From Pseudomonas sp. TH41 (GTDB lineage: Bacteria > Pseudomonadota > Gammaproteobacteria > Pseudomonadales > Pseudomonadaceae), in assembly GCF_016650695.1 (NCBI RefSeq), contig NZ_JAEKFH010000006.1:496001-560000 (forward strand): DNA of 64,000 nt. Direction: 5' to 3'. The notes under the pieces were generated by a model, which searched no databases, had not been told where the DNA came from, and saw nothing but the letters and a program-made list of their open reading frames with translations. Positions 51,004 to 60,138 of this stretch are shown piece by piece; position 1 is the stretch's first letter, and each line of letters opens with the position of its first letter. The position numbers were made by a program, and so were the translations under genes.

Positions 51004-51118
51004 TTGTAGGAGCTGTAGGAGCTGTCGAGTGAAACGAGGCTGCGATCTTTTGATCTTGAAGAGGATCAAGATCAAAAGATCGTCCGAACGCGGCCCGAGC
51101 CTTCGGCAGCTCCTACAG
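51004..51118. repeat. REP doublet (GTAGGAGCTG...GATCTTTTGATC family)
   Basis: Two inverted units face each other: TGTAGGAGCTG ... GCTGCGATCTTTTGATC on the left and its complement (GATCAAAAGATCG ... CAGCTCCTACA) on the right. The left unit has a doubled TGTAGGAGC. The same family occurs at 53231 and 59394. It lies between convergent genes. Confidence 0.8.
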
Positions 51119-51160
51119 GGGGTGATTGCCCGGATGTGTTTGTAGCGCCTTGAGTCGGTT

Positions 51161-51634
51161 TTACCAAGTGCCGGTGGCCGATGTAGGCAGGCTGAGTTTG
51201 CCACTGTCCACGAAACGCATGGTACCAAACAAGCCGCCAGCCAATTTTCCGTGCAACACATAAGGCAGATTGTTCAGCGTTTGCGTCCGGGTCAGGCCCA
51301 ATGTCTGACGCAGCACCGAGAACGCTGAAACGCTCACCGGCACGGTCAGTACGGTTTCGGAAAAACGTGCGATCGAGCCCGACTGATCACTCACGCCAGA
51401 GGCGAGGGGCTGACCGTTGACTTCCAGATCCAGGGCAACACCGTTGTAGTCGATGGGGGTTTCATTGGGATTCTGCACCCGTATTTTCACGGCGAATCGC
51501 ACTTCCATGTCCTGGCTTTGCAGCGGCTCGATGCCGACCACATTGATGTTCAGCGGATCGCGATGGGGGAACAGCGCACAGGCGCTCAGGGAGAGCAAAA
51601 GCAGGGAAAGAATGACGGCGTGGACACTGCGCAT
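51161..51634 (-). CDS. LEA type 2 (WHy domain) lipoprotein
   Basis: The 157-residue protein has a lipoprotein signal with lipobox LSAC at about residue 19. A WHy/LEA-14 domain follows, with VKIRVQNPNETPIDYNGVAL and SGSIARFSETVLTVPVSVSA (in part). Such proteins are outer-membrane-associated and linked to stress tolerance; the biochemical role is uncertain. The ATG at 51634 follows GAG; the longer frame from 51679 lacks a leader-like start. Confidence 0.85.
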   Translation of the reverse strand: MRSVHAVILSLLLLSLSACALFPHRDPLNINVVGIEPLQSQDMEVRFAVKIRVQNPNETPIDYNGVALDLEVNGQPLASGVSDQSGSIARFSETVLTVPVSVSAFSVLRQTLGLTRTQTLNNLPYVLHGKLAGGLFGTMRFVDSGKLSLPTSATGTW

Positions 51635-51692
51635 TGAGGTGCTCTCGTATAAAAAAGGACTGAGCCGACAGCGGCTCAACCCTTGAGCACGG

Positions 51693-53165
51693 CTAGCGGT
51701 TCAACTGTGCGACAGCCACCGACGCAGCGGGTTCACCTTTGGCCTGGACATCCGGGTTTTCCATGACCTGCAGGATCGAGGCTTCCGGGTCGAAATCGTC
51801 TTCTTCCAGGGCAATGAACTCCTCGGGCAGGAAGATGTTCAGCACGATAGCGCACAACGCACCGACGGTGATCGGCGATTCGAAGATGTTATGCAACGCC
51901 TTCGGCAGTTCGCGCAACACTTCCGGCACGGCCGCCACACCCAGGCCCATGCCGATGGAAATCGCCACGATCAGCATGTTGCGCCGGTGCAGACCCGCTT
52001 CGGCGAGGATCTTGATCCCGGCCACGGCGACGGTGCCGAACATCACCAGCTCTGCACCTCCGAGCACCGGTTTGGGCATCAATTGCAGCACCGCGCCGAT
52101 CATCGGGAACAACCCCAGCACCACCAGCAGCCCGGCAATAAAGAACGCCACGTAGCGGCTGGCGACGCCGGTGAGCTGAATCACGCCGTTATTCTGGGCG
52201 AAGGTCACCATCGGCATGCTGTTGAACACTGCTGCCATGGCCGAGTTGAGACCGTCGGCCAGCAAACCGGATTTGATTCGGCGAATGTAGATCGGACCTT
52301 TGACCGGCTGCCCGGAAATCATCGAGTTGGCGGTCAGGTCGCCAGCCGCTTCCAGTGGCGATACCAGGAAAATCACCGCCACCGGCACGAATGCCACCCA
52401 ATCGAAATTGAAGCCGTACTTGAACGGCACCGGTACGCTCATCAACGGCACAGCGGTCAGGCTGCTGAAATCGACATGGCCCATGAACCAGGCGACGGCA
52501 TAGCCGAGGGTCAGGCCGATGACGATCGCGCCAAGGCGCAGGAACGGCACATCCACCCGGTTAAGCACCACGATGGTTCCGAGCACCAGTGCCGCCAGTG
52601 CCAGGTGACTGGCCGCGCCGAGGTCCGTCGCACCGAAACCGCCAGCGATGTCGGTCATGGCGACTTTGATCAGCGACAGGCCCATGAGGGTGATGATGGT
52701 CCCGGTCACCACCGGGGTGATCAGCATCCGCAGCTTGCCAATGAACTGGCTTAACACGACTTCAATGAAGGCGGCGAAAAAGCACACGCCGAAGATCGTC
52801 GAGAGGATTTCATCGGGGCCGCCACCCCGGGCCTTGACCATGAAACCGGCACTGAGAATCACGCTGATGAACGAAAAACTGGTGCCTTGCAGACACAGCA
52901 ACCCAGAGCCGACCGGGCCAAACCGCCGCGCCTGGACGAAGGTGCCCAGGCCTGAAACAAACAGCGCCATGCTGATCAGGTAGGGCACTTCGCTTTGCAG
53001 GCCCAGTGCGCCGCCCATGATCAGCGTCGGGGTAATGATGCCGACGAAACTGGCGAGTACGTGCTGCAGGGCAGCGAAGAGGGTGGCGGTCAGATGGGGG
53101 CGATCGTTGAGGCCGTAAATCAGGTCGCTGTTGCGTGAAGCAGGGGCTTTTTCAGAGGCGGTCAT
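51693..53165 (-). CDS. NCS2-family purine permease (xanthine/uric acid type)
   Basis: The 490-residue membrane protein has the nucleobase-ascorbate transporter signature FAQNNGVIQLTGVASRY and the upstream ATP-like LQGTSFSFISVILSAG stretch, with about fourteen predicted segments. The QNNG motif with following VIQLTGV places it in the xanthine/urate branch of NCS2 symporters. It lies beside an LEA lipoprotein gene and downstream of a REP doublet. No purine catabolic genes are near, so the exact purine is open. Confidence 0.88.
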   Translation of the reverse strand: MTASEKAPASRNSDLIYGLNDRPHLTATLFAALQHVLASFVGIITPTLIMGGALGLQSEVPYLISMALFVSGLGTFVQARRFGPVGSGLLCLQGTSFSFISVILSAGFMVKARGGGPDEILSTIFGVCFFAAFIEVVLSQFIGKLRMLITPVVTGTIITLMGLSLIKVAMTDIAGGFGATDLGAASHLALAALVLGTIVVLNRVDVPFLRLGAIVIGLTLGYAVAWFMGHVDFSSLTAVPLMSVPVPFKYGFNFDWVAFVPVAVIFLVSPLEAAGDLTANSMISGQPVKGPIYIRRIKSGLLADGLNSAMAAVFNSMPMVTFAQNNGVIQLTGVASRYVAFFIAGLLVVLGLFPMIGAVLQLMPKPVLGGAELVMFGTVAVAGIKILAEAGLHRRNMLIVAISIGMGLGVAAVPEVLRELPKALHNIFESPITVGALCAIVLNIFLPEEFIALEEDDFDPEASILQVMENPDVQAKGEPAASVAVAQLNR

Positions 53166-53230
53166 GGGTTTTGTGCGTGCCAGAAGGCGGGCCGGGTCAG
53201 AAAATGGAGGCGCAGGATGCCAGAAAGCGC

Positions 53231-53311
53231 AAAAGATCGCAGCCTTCGGCAGCTCCTACATTTGGATCGTGATCTCCTGTAGGAGCTGCCGAAGGCTGCG
53301 ATCTTTTGATC
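53231..53311. repeat. REP doublet (GTAGGAGCTG...GATCTTTTGATC family)
   Basis: Left unit AAAAGATCGCAGCCTTCGGC ... CTCCTACA and right unit TGTAGGAGCTGCCGAAGGC ... TTTGATC are perfect inverted copies about 17 bases apart. It lies between the LysR stop and the NCS2 permease start. Confidence 0.85.
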
Positions 53312-53312
53312 T

Positions 53313-54206
53313 TCAGGCGAACGCCGCAAGCAAATCCTCTTCAAAGGCCTTCTGTGCATCCCCCGGCACCTGAGCGCGATGGCGGGCCAGATGAAACGCC
53401 ACATCAAAACTCATATCGCTGCAACGCACGGCTTTGAGCAGGCCTTTGTCTTCCCAGCTCCGCGCAAAGTGACTGGGCAAGTAACCGACGTGCTTGCCGG
53501 ACAGAATGAAGGCGAGGGTCCCTTCGACTTGCTCCGAGCGAGCCGAACACTGCTTGCCCTGGAATGGCTCGTCGCTGCGCAGGAAGCGGTAAGGGTGATC
53601 GACCCGGTCGCACGCCTGGAGCGCTTGATCGTCAGGTGCGTCATCGGTGAACAACGGATGACCGGGTGCGCAATACAAGTGCTGGGTCTCGCTGAACAGC
53701 TCGCGGTAGTCAAAGGCACTTTGCACCTGTGAGAAATAACCGATGGCCAGTTCCAGCCGTTGTTGCAGCAGTAACCGTTCCATTTCACCGGGCATGGCGC
53801 TGATCAACTCGATGCGCACCGACTCGTCCCGCTCCCGAAAGCGCCGGATCGCATCGGCCACCCGTAGCAGCACTGATTGATCCAGCGCTTCGGACAAGCC
53901 CAGGCGCACCTCACCGATCAAGCGCCCGGCTACACCATTGGATTGATGGCGGAACGCTTCGATGGACTCAAACAGCCCGCGAGTCGCCGTGAGCAGTTGT
54001 TCGCCTTTTGGGGTGATCCTGAATCCACCCTTGCCGCGACTGCACAGGCGATAGCCGAGTCGGGTTTCAAGCTTGGCCATTTGCTGGCTGATGCTCGACT
54101 GGCTCAGACCCAATTCACCCTGCGCCGCGCTGAAGCCACCGCACTCCACCACATTGACAAATAGGCGCAGCAGGTGCAGGTCCAGGTCATGCAGTTGACC
54201 GAGCAT
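53313..54206 (-). CDS. LysR-family transcriptional regulator
   Basis: The 297-residue protein has an N-terminal helix-turn-helix (CGGFSAAQGELGLSQSSISQ) and an effector domain ending in AQKAFEEDLLAAFA. The ATG at 54206 has a GGAG site; the frame also opens at a TTG just before it. It is divergent from the polyamine-binding protein gene, so it likely controls that gene and the agmatinase. Its 3' end runs into a REP doublet. Confidence 0.87.
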   Translation of the reverse strand: MLGQLHDLDLHLLRLFVNVVECGGFSAAQGELGLSQSSISQQMAKLETRLGYRLCSRGKGGFRITPKGEQLLTATRGLFESIEAFRHQSNGVAGRLIGEVRLGLSEALDQSVLLRVADAIRRFRERDESVRIELISAMPGEMERLLLQQRLELAIGYFSQVQSAFDYRELFSETQHLYCAPGHPLFTDDAPDDQALQACDRVDHPYRFLRSDEPFQGKQCSARSEQVEGTLAFILSGKHVGYLPSHFARSWEDKGLLKAVRCSDMSFDVAFHLARHRAQVPGDAQKAFEEDLLAAFA

Positions 54207-54307
54207 CAAACATTACTCCGAGATAAAGTCAGGTTAATAAACTTGATATTTCCTCAATGTATCCGACGACGCATTCTGCAGCCACTTCCTCTGGTCAGGT
54301 GTTCGTC

Positions 54308-55399
54308 ATGGCTCCTCTATTCAAGCTGTGTTTCCCCGCGCTGTTCCTTGCCATGGCCGTGTCGGCACAGGCCGAGGAAAAAGTCCTCAACCTTTACAGT
54401 TGGGCCGATTACGTCGCCCCCGAAACCTTGCAGCGCTTCGAGAAGGAAACCGGGATTCACGTGCGCTACGACACTTTCGACGCGCCGGAAGTGCTCGAAA
54501 CAAAACTGCTTACCGGTGGCAGCGGTTATGACGTAGTGGTGCCATCGTCCAGCGTGCTGGCCCGTGGGTTGGCGGCCGGTGCGCTGAAACCCATTGATCA
54601 CCAAGGTCTGAAGGGCTACGCCAATCTCGATCCGGATCTGTTGGAGAAAATGGCCGCGGTCGACCCCGGCAATCGCTACGGTGTCCCCTATACCTGGGGC
54701 ACGCTGGGGCTTGGGATGAATGTCGAGGCGGTGCAGAAACGCTTGCCGAACGTGCCGCTCAACAGCCTGGACCTGCTGTTTAAACCGGAATACGCCAGCA
54801 AGCTGAAGGATTGTGGGATTGCGATCATTGATTCGCCGCAGGAGGTGATCGGCCTGGCGTTGCACTATCTGGGTAAAGACCCCTATAGCACCGACAAGAG
54901 CGATCTCGACGCGGCGCAAGCGCTGTTAAACCAGTTGCAGCCCTCAGTGCTGTACGTCGCGAGCGGACGGCAGATCAACGATCTGGCCAACGGCGATATC
55001 TGTTTGGCGTTGGCTTACAACGGTGATGCGAGCATGGCTGCCGAGCAGGCGCGCAAGAACAACAAACCCTACGAAATCGCCTACCGGATTCCCAAGGAAG
55101 GCACCCTCGTGTGGCAGGACAACCTGGCGATCCCCAAGGACGCGCCGCACCCCGAAGCCGCCCGCCAATTTATCGAGTTCATGTTGCGCCCCGAATCCGT
55201 TGCGGCGCTGACCAACACCTTGTTCTTTGCCAGCGCCAATCAGGCCGCCACACCACTGGTGGACGAGGCCGTGCGCACTGATCCGGACATTTACCCACCC
55301 GCCGACGTTCGCGGCCGGCTGTATGCCGACCGCAGCATGAGCCTCAAGGACATGCGTCAACGCACACGCCTGTGGACCACCTTCCGTAGCCGCCAATAA
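54308..55399 (+). CDS. Polyamine ABC transporter substrate-binding protein (PotF/SpuD type)
   Basis: The 363-residue periplasmic protein has a signal peptide cleaved after AQA (about residue 22). The mature chain starts EEKVLNLYSWADYVAPETL, then TGIHVRYDTFDAPEVLETKL, matching PotF/SpuD proteins. Polyamine-contact residues in YSWADY and YVASGRQINDLANG are present. No permease or ATPase genes are adjacent, so it must use components encoded elsewhere. It is 13 bases upstream of an agmatinase gene, which suggests uptake of agmatine, putrescine or a guanidino compound. Confidence 0.88.
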   Translation: MAPLFKLCFPALFLAMAVSAQAEEKVLNLYSWADYVAPETLQRFEKETGIHVRYDTFDAPEVLETKLLTGGSGYDVVVPSSSVLARGLAAGALKPIDHQGLKGYANLDPDLLEKMAAVDPGNRYGVPYTWGTLGLGMNVEAVQKRLPNVPLNSLDLLFKPEYASKLKDCGIAIIDSPQEVIGLALHYLGKDPYSTDKSDLDAAQALLNQLQPSVLYVASGRQINDLANGDICLALAYNGDASMAAEQARKNNKPYEIAYRIPKEGTLVWQDNLAIPKDAPHPEAARQFIEFMLRPESVAALTNTLFFASANQAATPLVDEAVRTDPDIYPPADVRGRLYADRSMSLKDMRQRTRLWTTFRSRQ

Positions 55400-55412
55400 T
55401 AAGGAACCCGAG

Positions 55413-56372
55413 ATGGATGCCCCAATGCAAAACGACCAGGCCATGACCCGCGACAGTCTCTATGGCACTGCCGCAGAAAGCACCTACGCCGGTATCACCA
55501 GTTTCATGCGTCGTCGCTACAGCCGCGACTTGCGCGGCGTCGACGTAGCGGTCAGCGGTGTCCCGTTCGACACCGCCACCAGCAACCGTCCCGGCGCGCG
55601 TTTCGGACCGAGGGGCATTCGTGCCGCCTCCACCGGCATTGCCTGGGAACGCCACTGGCCGTGGACGTTTGACCCGTTCGATCATTTGGCGGTGATCGAC
55701 TACGGTGATTGTGACTTCGATTACGGCACACCGCAGTCGGTGCCGGAAAGCATCGAAGCCCACGCCGAACATATTCTCAACGCCGGCAGCGCGATGCTGA
55801 CGTTCGGAGGGGATCACTTCATCACGTATCCGCTGCTTAAGGCCCATGCGCGCAAGCACGGTGCGTTGTCGCTGATTCACTTCGATGCCCACAGCGATAC
55901 CTGGCCGGATGAAGAGGGCAAGCGGATCGATCACGGGACCATGTTCTGGCATGCGGCCAAGGAGGGTTTGGTGGACCCGTCACGTTCGGTGCAGATCGGT
56001 TTGCGCACCACCAACGACGATCATCAGGGCTTTCAGGTGTTGGATGCGCGGCAGGTGCATCGGCAAGGGTGTGAGGCGATTGTCGCAGCCATTCGGGCGC
56101 GGGTCGGTGACAATCCGGTGTATTTGACGTTTGACATCGACTGCCTCGATCCGGCCTTCGCGCCGGGCACCGGAACACCGGTGTGCGGTGGCTTGAGCAC
56201 GGTGCAGGCGCTGGAGATTCTTGGCGGGTTGCGCGGGATCAACCTGGTGGGAATGGACGTGGTGGAAGTGGCTCCGGCCTACGACAATGCGGACATCACC
56301 TCACTGGCGGCGGCGACGTTGGCGATGGAAATGCTGTGCCTCTATGCCGCGAAACATAAGGTAGATCGGTAA
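55413..56372 (+). CDS. speB: Agmatinase (ureohydrolase)
   Basis: The 319-residue ureohydrolase has the manganese ligands His135 in FGGDHF, Asp158, His160 and Asp162 in FDAHSD, and Asp241 and Asp243 in DIDCLDPAFAPGTGTP. The overall wording is close to Escherichia coli SpeB, which converts agmatine to putrescine and urea. Pseudomonas also has related guanidinobutyrase and guanidinopropionase enzymes, so that is the main alternative. It is coupled to the polyamine-binding protein gene. A REP doublet follows its stop. Confidence 0.82.
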   Translation: MDAPMQNDQAMTRDSLYGTAAESTYAGITSFMRRRYSRDLRGVDVAVSGVPFDTATSNRPGARFGPRGIRAASTGIAWERHWPWTFDPFDHLAVIDYGDCDFDYGTPQSVPESIEAHAEHILNAGSAMLTFGGDHFITYPLLKAHARKHGALSLIHFDAHSDTWPDEEGKRIDHGTMFWHAAKEGLVDPSRSVQIGLRTTNDDHQGFQVLDARQVHRQGCEAIVAAIRARVGDNPVYLTFDIDCLDPAFAPGTGTPVCGGLSTVQALEILGGLRGINLVGMDVVEVAPAYDNADITSLAAATLAMEMLCLYAAKHKVDR

Positions 56373-56380
56373 AACACAAT

Positions 56381-56470
56381 CCCTGTAGGAGCGAGCTTGC
56401 TCGCGAAGGTGTGTCAGCTGCGGTGATGTCGACTGACACTCCATCGCGAGCAAGCTCGCTCCTACAGGGG
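56381..56470. repeat. REP doublet (GAGCGAGCTTGCTCGC family)
   Basis: Perfect inverted 26-base arms, left CCCTGTAGGAGCGAGC ... GCGA and right its complement, lie 37 bases apart. A smaller GTGTCAG/CTGACAC dyad sits inside. The unit is between convergent agmatinase and aldo-keto reductase genes. Confidence 0.9.
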
Positions 56471-56477
56471 GAAAGTG

Positions 56478-57530
56478 TCAGGCCACGGGGATTATCGGCA
56501 GATCCAGGATTTGACCACCCGTAAACCGCGCCACCGACCCGGCGATGGATTCGTGCGGCACACCCTTCGCCACATCGCTGACACCCTCGAGGCGTGACAG
56601 TTGATCGTCACTCAATTGCACCGCCAACGCCCCCAGTGTCGCATCCAGTTGTTCACGGGTGCGCGAGCCGAGAATCGGAATCAGCGCCGTGGTCGAGCGC
56701 TTGGCTTTTTCCCGCAGCCAGGCAATGGCCACGTGCGTCGGGCTGGCCGCCAGTTCTGCGGCGACGGCCAGCAACGTGTCGAGCAGGGCGGTGTCCCGGG
56801 CACTTTTCTCGGCGTGAATCAACACGCCAAGTTTGGCGGCGCGGTTGTCACCATCATTGCTTCGATACTTGCCAGTCAGGAACCCGCCACCGAGCGGCGA
56901 CCATAACGTCGCGGCCAACCCCAGTGCTTCGGCCATGGGCAGTTGTTCACGTTCGGCGGTGCGTTCGGCCAGGCTGTACTCGACCTGGATCGCCGCCACT
57001 GGTGAAAACCCCCGAACCTCGGCCAGCAAGTCGGCGCGAGCGATGCGCCACGCCGGAAAGTTCGACAGGCCGGCATAGTGAATCTTGCCGGCGCGCACCA
57101 GGTCGTCAAAACCCCGGAGGATTTCTTCCATCGGCGTCACGCCGTCGCTCATGTGCGCCCAAAACAGATCGATGTGATCGGTCTTGAGGCGCGTCAGGCT
57201 CTCTTCAACGGCGCGAACCATGTTCTTGCGGTTGTTGCCCGTGTGGGAAATACCTGCGGCCGGTGTGGTCCCCAACGTGTACTTGGTGGCGATGACCAGG
57301 CGGTCCCGCTCTGCCGCGATGAATTCGCTGAGCATGGCTTCCGACTGGCCAGCCTGATAACCATTGGCGGTGTCGATGAAGTTGCCGCCCGCTTCAAGGT
57401 AACCATCAAATATGCGCTTGGCTTCGTCACGTTCGGCGCCATGCCCCCAGCCCGTGCCGAAGTTACCGGCGCCCAATGCCAGTTCCGAAACCCGTAAGCC
57501 GGTTTTGCGGCCGAAGACTTTGTAATGCAT
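56478..57530 (-). CDS. Aldo/keto reductase
   Basis: The 350-residue TIM-barrel enzyme has the catalytic tetrad: Asp in FIDTANGYQAGQSE, Tyr in the same stretch, Lys in VIATKYTLG, and His in IDLFWAHMSDGVTP. It is of the YajO/potassium-channel-beta-like aldo-keto reductase group and uses NADPH to reduce aldehydes or ketones. A GGAGTCC stretch precedes the ATG. It is divergent from the ZapE-like gene. Confidence 0.9.
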   Translation of the reverse strand: MHYKVFGRKTGLRVSELALGAGNFGTGWGHGAERDEAKRIFDGYLEAGGNFIDTANGYQAGQSEAMLSEFIAAERDRLVIATKYTLGTTPAAGISHTGNNRKNMVRAVEESLTRLKTDHIDLFWAHMSDGVTPMEEILRGFDDLVRAGKIHYAGLSNFPAWRIARADLLAEVRGFSPVAAIQVEYSLAERTAEREQLPMAEALGLAATLWSPLGGGFLTGKYRSNDGDNRAAKLGVLIHAEKSARDTALLDTLLAVAAELAASPTHVAIAWLREKAKRSTTALIPILGSRTREQLDATLGALAVQLSDDQLSRLEGVSDVAKGVPHESIAGSVARFTGGQILDLPIIPVA

Positions 57531-57673
57531 GGGGAGGACTCCTGAAGGAAAAGACAGTGGGGCTTAATATAAATGTCTTGCGACATGTATTTAATATGAT
57601 GTCAGTAATATCAATCGTCAAGACGCTTTTTCAATCGGGTGGGATGGCCAGGGGTCGTGGCATACTGCCGCGC

Positions 57674-58792
57674 ATGAATGTCGACTCCCCCCTCAGCGCT
57701 TGGCAGCATGCCATTGAACAAAAGGGCTTCGTCCAGGACGAAGCCCAGGAACATGCCGTCTGGGCGCTCCAGAAATGCTACGAAGCCTTGCATGAAGGTC
57801 GCACGCCGACGATGGGTGTGTACCTCTGGGGCCCGGTCGGACGCGGCAAGACCTGGTTGATGGACCAGTTCTACCAAACCTTGAAGGTCCCGGCCCGCCG
57901 CCAACACTTTCACCACTTCATGGGCTGGGTGCATCAGCGTTCGTTCCAGCTGACCGGCACCGCCGACCCGTTGAAGGCATTGGCTCGTGAGCTGAGCGAG
58001 GAAGTGCGGGTGCTGTGCTTCGACGAACTGTTCGTCAACGACATCGGCGACGCGATCATTCTCGGGCGCTTGTTTCAGGTCATGTTCGATCAGGGCGTGG
58101 TGGTGGTCTGCACCTCCAATCAGCCGCCGGACCAGCTTTATGCGGACGGTTTCAATCGCGACCGGTTCATGCCCGCTATCAAGGCGATCAAACAGCACAT
58201 GCAGGTGATTGCAGTGGATGGCGCTGAAGACCATCGCCTGCATCCCGGCGCTGGCTTGCAACGTTACTGGGTGGCAGTGCCCGGGCAGCCCAGCGCGCTG
58301 AATGAAGTGTTCAAGGCCTTGACCGACGGCCAGTCGGTGTCTGGTGACCCGATCAAGGTCGGTTACCGTTCGCTCGATGTGGTGCAAGCCAGTGAAACCG
58401 TGCTCTGGAGTCGTTACGCCGACCTCTGTGAGCAGCCGTTTGCCGCGATGGATTTCATGGCCCTGTGCGACACCTTCAGCGCTATTCTGTTGAGTGACGT
58501 CCCCAATCTCAGCGCGCAGAAACGCGAAGGACGCATCGCCCGCGGCACTGAAGACGGTGTCGAGCGAGTGGTGGCGGGGGATCGCGAGTTGCCGCAGTTG
58601 TCGGTGCATGACGACGGTGTACGGCGTTTCATTGCCCTGGTCGATGAGTGTTATGACCGCAAGGTGCCGCTGTACCTTGAGGCGCAGGTGCCTATGGCGT
58701 TGCTTTACACCGAGGGCTACCTGGAATTCCCGTTTCGCCGCACCCTCAGCCGTTTACAGGAAATGCAGCTGCAACGTTTCGCCGACGTTTGA
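57674..58792 (+). CDS. zapE: ZapE/AFG1-family ATPase
   Basis: The 372-residue P-loop ATPase has Walker A GPVGRGKT (about 53-60), Walker B VLCFDELFVND, and a VVVVCTSNQPPDQLY sensor stretch. ZapE binds FtsZ and modulates division under stress in E. coli; AFG1 relatives act on membrane-protein quality. The frame is open upstream to 57476, but similarity begins at MNVDSPL; ATGs at 57644 and 57674 are both possible. Many Pseudomonas carry two such genes, so this may be the second copy. Confidence 0.85.
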   Translation: MNVDSPLSAWQHAIEQKGFVQDEAQEHAVWALQKCYEALHEGRTPTMGVYLWGPVGRGKTWLMDQFYQTLKVPARRQHFHHFMGWVHQRSFQLTGTADPLKALARELSEEVRVLCFDELFVNDIGDAIILGRLFQVMFDQGVVVVCTSNQPPDQLYADGFNRDRFMPAIKAIKQHMQVIAVDGAEDHRLHPGAGLQRYWVAVPGQPSALNEVFKALTDGQSVSGDPIKVGYRSLDVVQASETVLWSRYADLCEQPFAAMDFMALCDTFSAILLSDVPNLSAQKREGRIARGTEDGVERVVAGDRELPQLSVHDDGVRRFIALVDECYDRKVPLYLEAQVPMALLYTEGYLEFPFRRTLSRLQEMQLQRFADV

Positions 58793-58810
58793 ACCCAAGG
58801 AGCCGTGAAC

Positions 58811-59392
58811 ATGAATCAGCCCTTGTCCCACCACTTGCTGACCATGGCCTATCAGAACGCCTGGGCCAATCATCGACTCGCCAAGGCCTGGAGCCAGTTG
58901 AGTCGTGACGAACTGGCGGCGCCCCGGGTCAGCTTCTTTCCCAGTCTCGGCGCTACCCTCAATCACATCCTGACCTGCGACTGGTTTTACGTGGATGCGC
59001 TGGAGCGGGAGTTGCGCGGTGATGATCCGCACCCCGAGTGCACGGTGTTTTTCAAAAAAGACGAACCGTTTACCCAAGCGACAGACCTCAAGCGTGAACA
59101 AGCGCTGGTGGACCTTCGACTGATCGCCTATTGCGAGCAAATGCGCGACGCCGACCTCGGAAAAATCGTGACCATCGCCCGGGACACGCCGCAACATGAC
59201 AGCCGCTTGCGCCTGCTCTCCCATTTGTTCGAGCACCAGATCCATCATCGCGGGCAGGTTCACGCCATGCTCAGCGGCACTTCGGTCAAACCGCCGCAGC
59301 TGGACGAGTTCTTCTGTGCCGATGAGTCGGGTTTGCGGGCCGAGGATTTTGCCGAGCTTGGCTGGACCGAAGCGTTGATTTGGGGGCACTGA
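58811..59392 (+). CDS. DinB-family protein
   Basis: The 193-residue protein has the four-helix DinB/YfiT pattern with its three metal His residues: NHILTCDWFYVDAL, and the pair in HLFEHQIHHRGQVHAML. Members are metal-dependent thiol transferases or hydrolases, often stress-linked. The ATG at 58811 has AGGAG 8 bases upstream and is preferred over the GTG at 58805. It follows the ZapE-like gene by 18 bases, so the two are probably cotranscribed. Confidence 0.87.
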   Translation: MNQPLSHHLLTMAYQNAWANHRLAKAWSQLSRDELAAPRVSFFPSLGATLNHILTCDWFYVDALERELRGDDPHPECTVFFKKDEPFTQATDLKREQALVDLRLIAYCEQMRDADLGKIVTIARDTPQHDSRLRLLSHLFEHQIHHRGQVHAMLSGTSVKPPQLDEFFCADESGLRAEDFAELGWTEALIWGH

Positions 59393-59393
59393 A

Positions 59394-59449
59394 GATCAAA
59401 AGATCGCAGGCTTCGTGTAGGAGCTGCCGCAGGCTGCGATCTTTTGATA
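59394..59449. repeat. REP unit (GTAGGAGCTG...GATCTTTTGATC family)
   Basis: GATCAAAAGATCGCAGG on the left and CAGGCTGCGATCTTTTGAT on the right form an inverted repeat around TGTAGGAGCTG. It starts 2 bases after the DinB-like stop and ends 40 bases before the GNAT gene. Confidence 0.8.
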
Positions 59450-59489
59450 GGGTCGCTCTGGTCTACTTCATGTGTACTCGAGGATGGAA

Positions 59490-59981
59490 ATGGAATCCAC
59501 AGAAATGCTTGTGCTTCAGGCCAGCTACACCAACCCGGTGCATGCCGAGGCGATTAGCCTGGTGTTAAATCAGTATGCCGAGGACCCGATGGGTGGCGGT
59601 CATTCATTGCCGGCGGACGTGCTGGCACAGCTTCCGGGGGAGTTGGCCAAGCGTCCTCACGCCTTCAGCGTGCTGGCCTTTGTCGGTGGTGAGCCGGCGG
59701 GGCTGGTCAATTGTTTTGAAGGCTTCTCGACCTTTGCCTGTCGGCCGTTGGTCAACGTGCACGATGTGGTGGTGGTTAAGAAATTTCGCGGGTTGGGTTT
59801 GAGTCAGAAAATGCTGCAAAAGGTTGAGGACATCGCCCGTCAGCGCGGCTGCTGCAAAATCACCCTTGAAGTACTGGAAGGCAATGCTGTCGCCCAGGCT
59901 TCCTACGGCAAGTTCGGTTTTGCCGCTGGCATGTTCGACCCGACGCACGGCCGGATGCTGTTCTGGACCAAGGCACTTTGA
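59490..59981 (+). CDS. GNAT-family N-acetyltransferase
   Basis: The 163-residue protein has a GNAT acetyl-CoA site VVKKFRGLGLSQKMLQKVED and the C-terminal strand/helix ITLEVLEGNAVAQASYGKFGF. It acetylates an amino group of an unknown small molecule or protein. The ATG at 59490 has a GAGG site 6 bases upstream; the ATG at 59484 and GTG at 59472 are poorer. It is followed by a REP doublet. Confidence 0.87.
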   Translation: MESTEMLVLQASYTNPVHAEAISLVLNQYAEDPMGGGHSLPADVLAQLPGELAKRPHAFSVLAFVGGEPAGLVNCFEGFSTFACRPLVNVHDVVVVKKFRGLGLSQKMLQKVEDIARQRGCCKITLEVLEGNAVAQASYGKFGFAAGMFDPTHGRMLFWTKAL

Positions 59982-59999
59982 TTTTTTAGGCATAAAAAA

Positions 60000-60126
60000 G
60001 GGCGTCCGTCTGGACTTATGTAGGAGCGAGCTTGCTCGCGATGGGCGTTAACGATAACGCGTGTTTTCTGAACAAACGCGCCGCGCTTGAGTCCATCGCG
60101 AGCAAGCTCGCTCCTACAGGACGCCC
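60000..60126. repeat. REP doublet (GAGCGAGCTTGCTCGC family) with outer arms
   Basis: The inner units, TGTAGGAGCGAGCTTG ... GATGG at 60019-60044 and its complement at 60093-60118, are perfect. They are flanked by an outer GGGCGTCC/GGACGCCC pair at 60000-60007 and 60119-60126. It lies between convergent genes and could act as a terminator for both. Confidence 0.9.
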
Positions 60127-60138
60127 AACTTTTATTGA

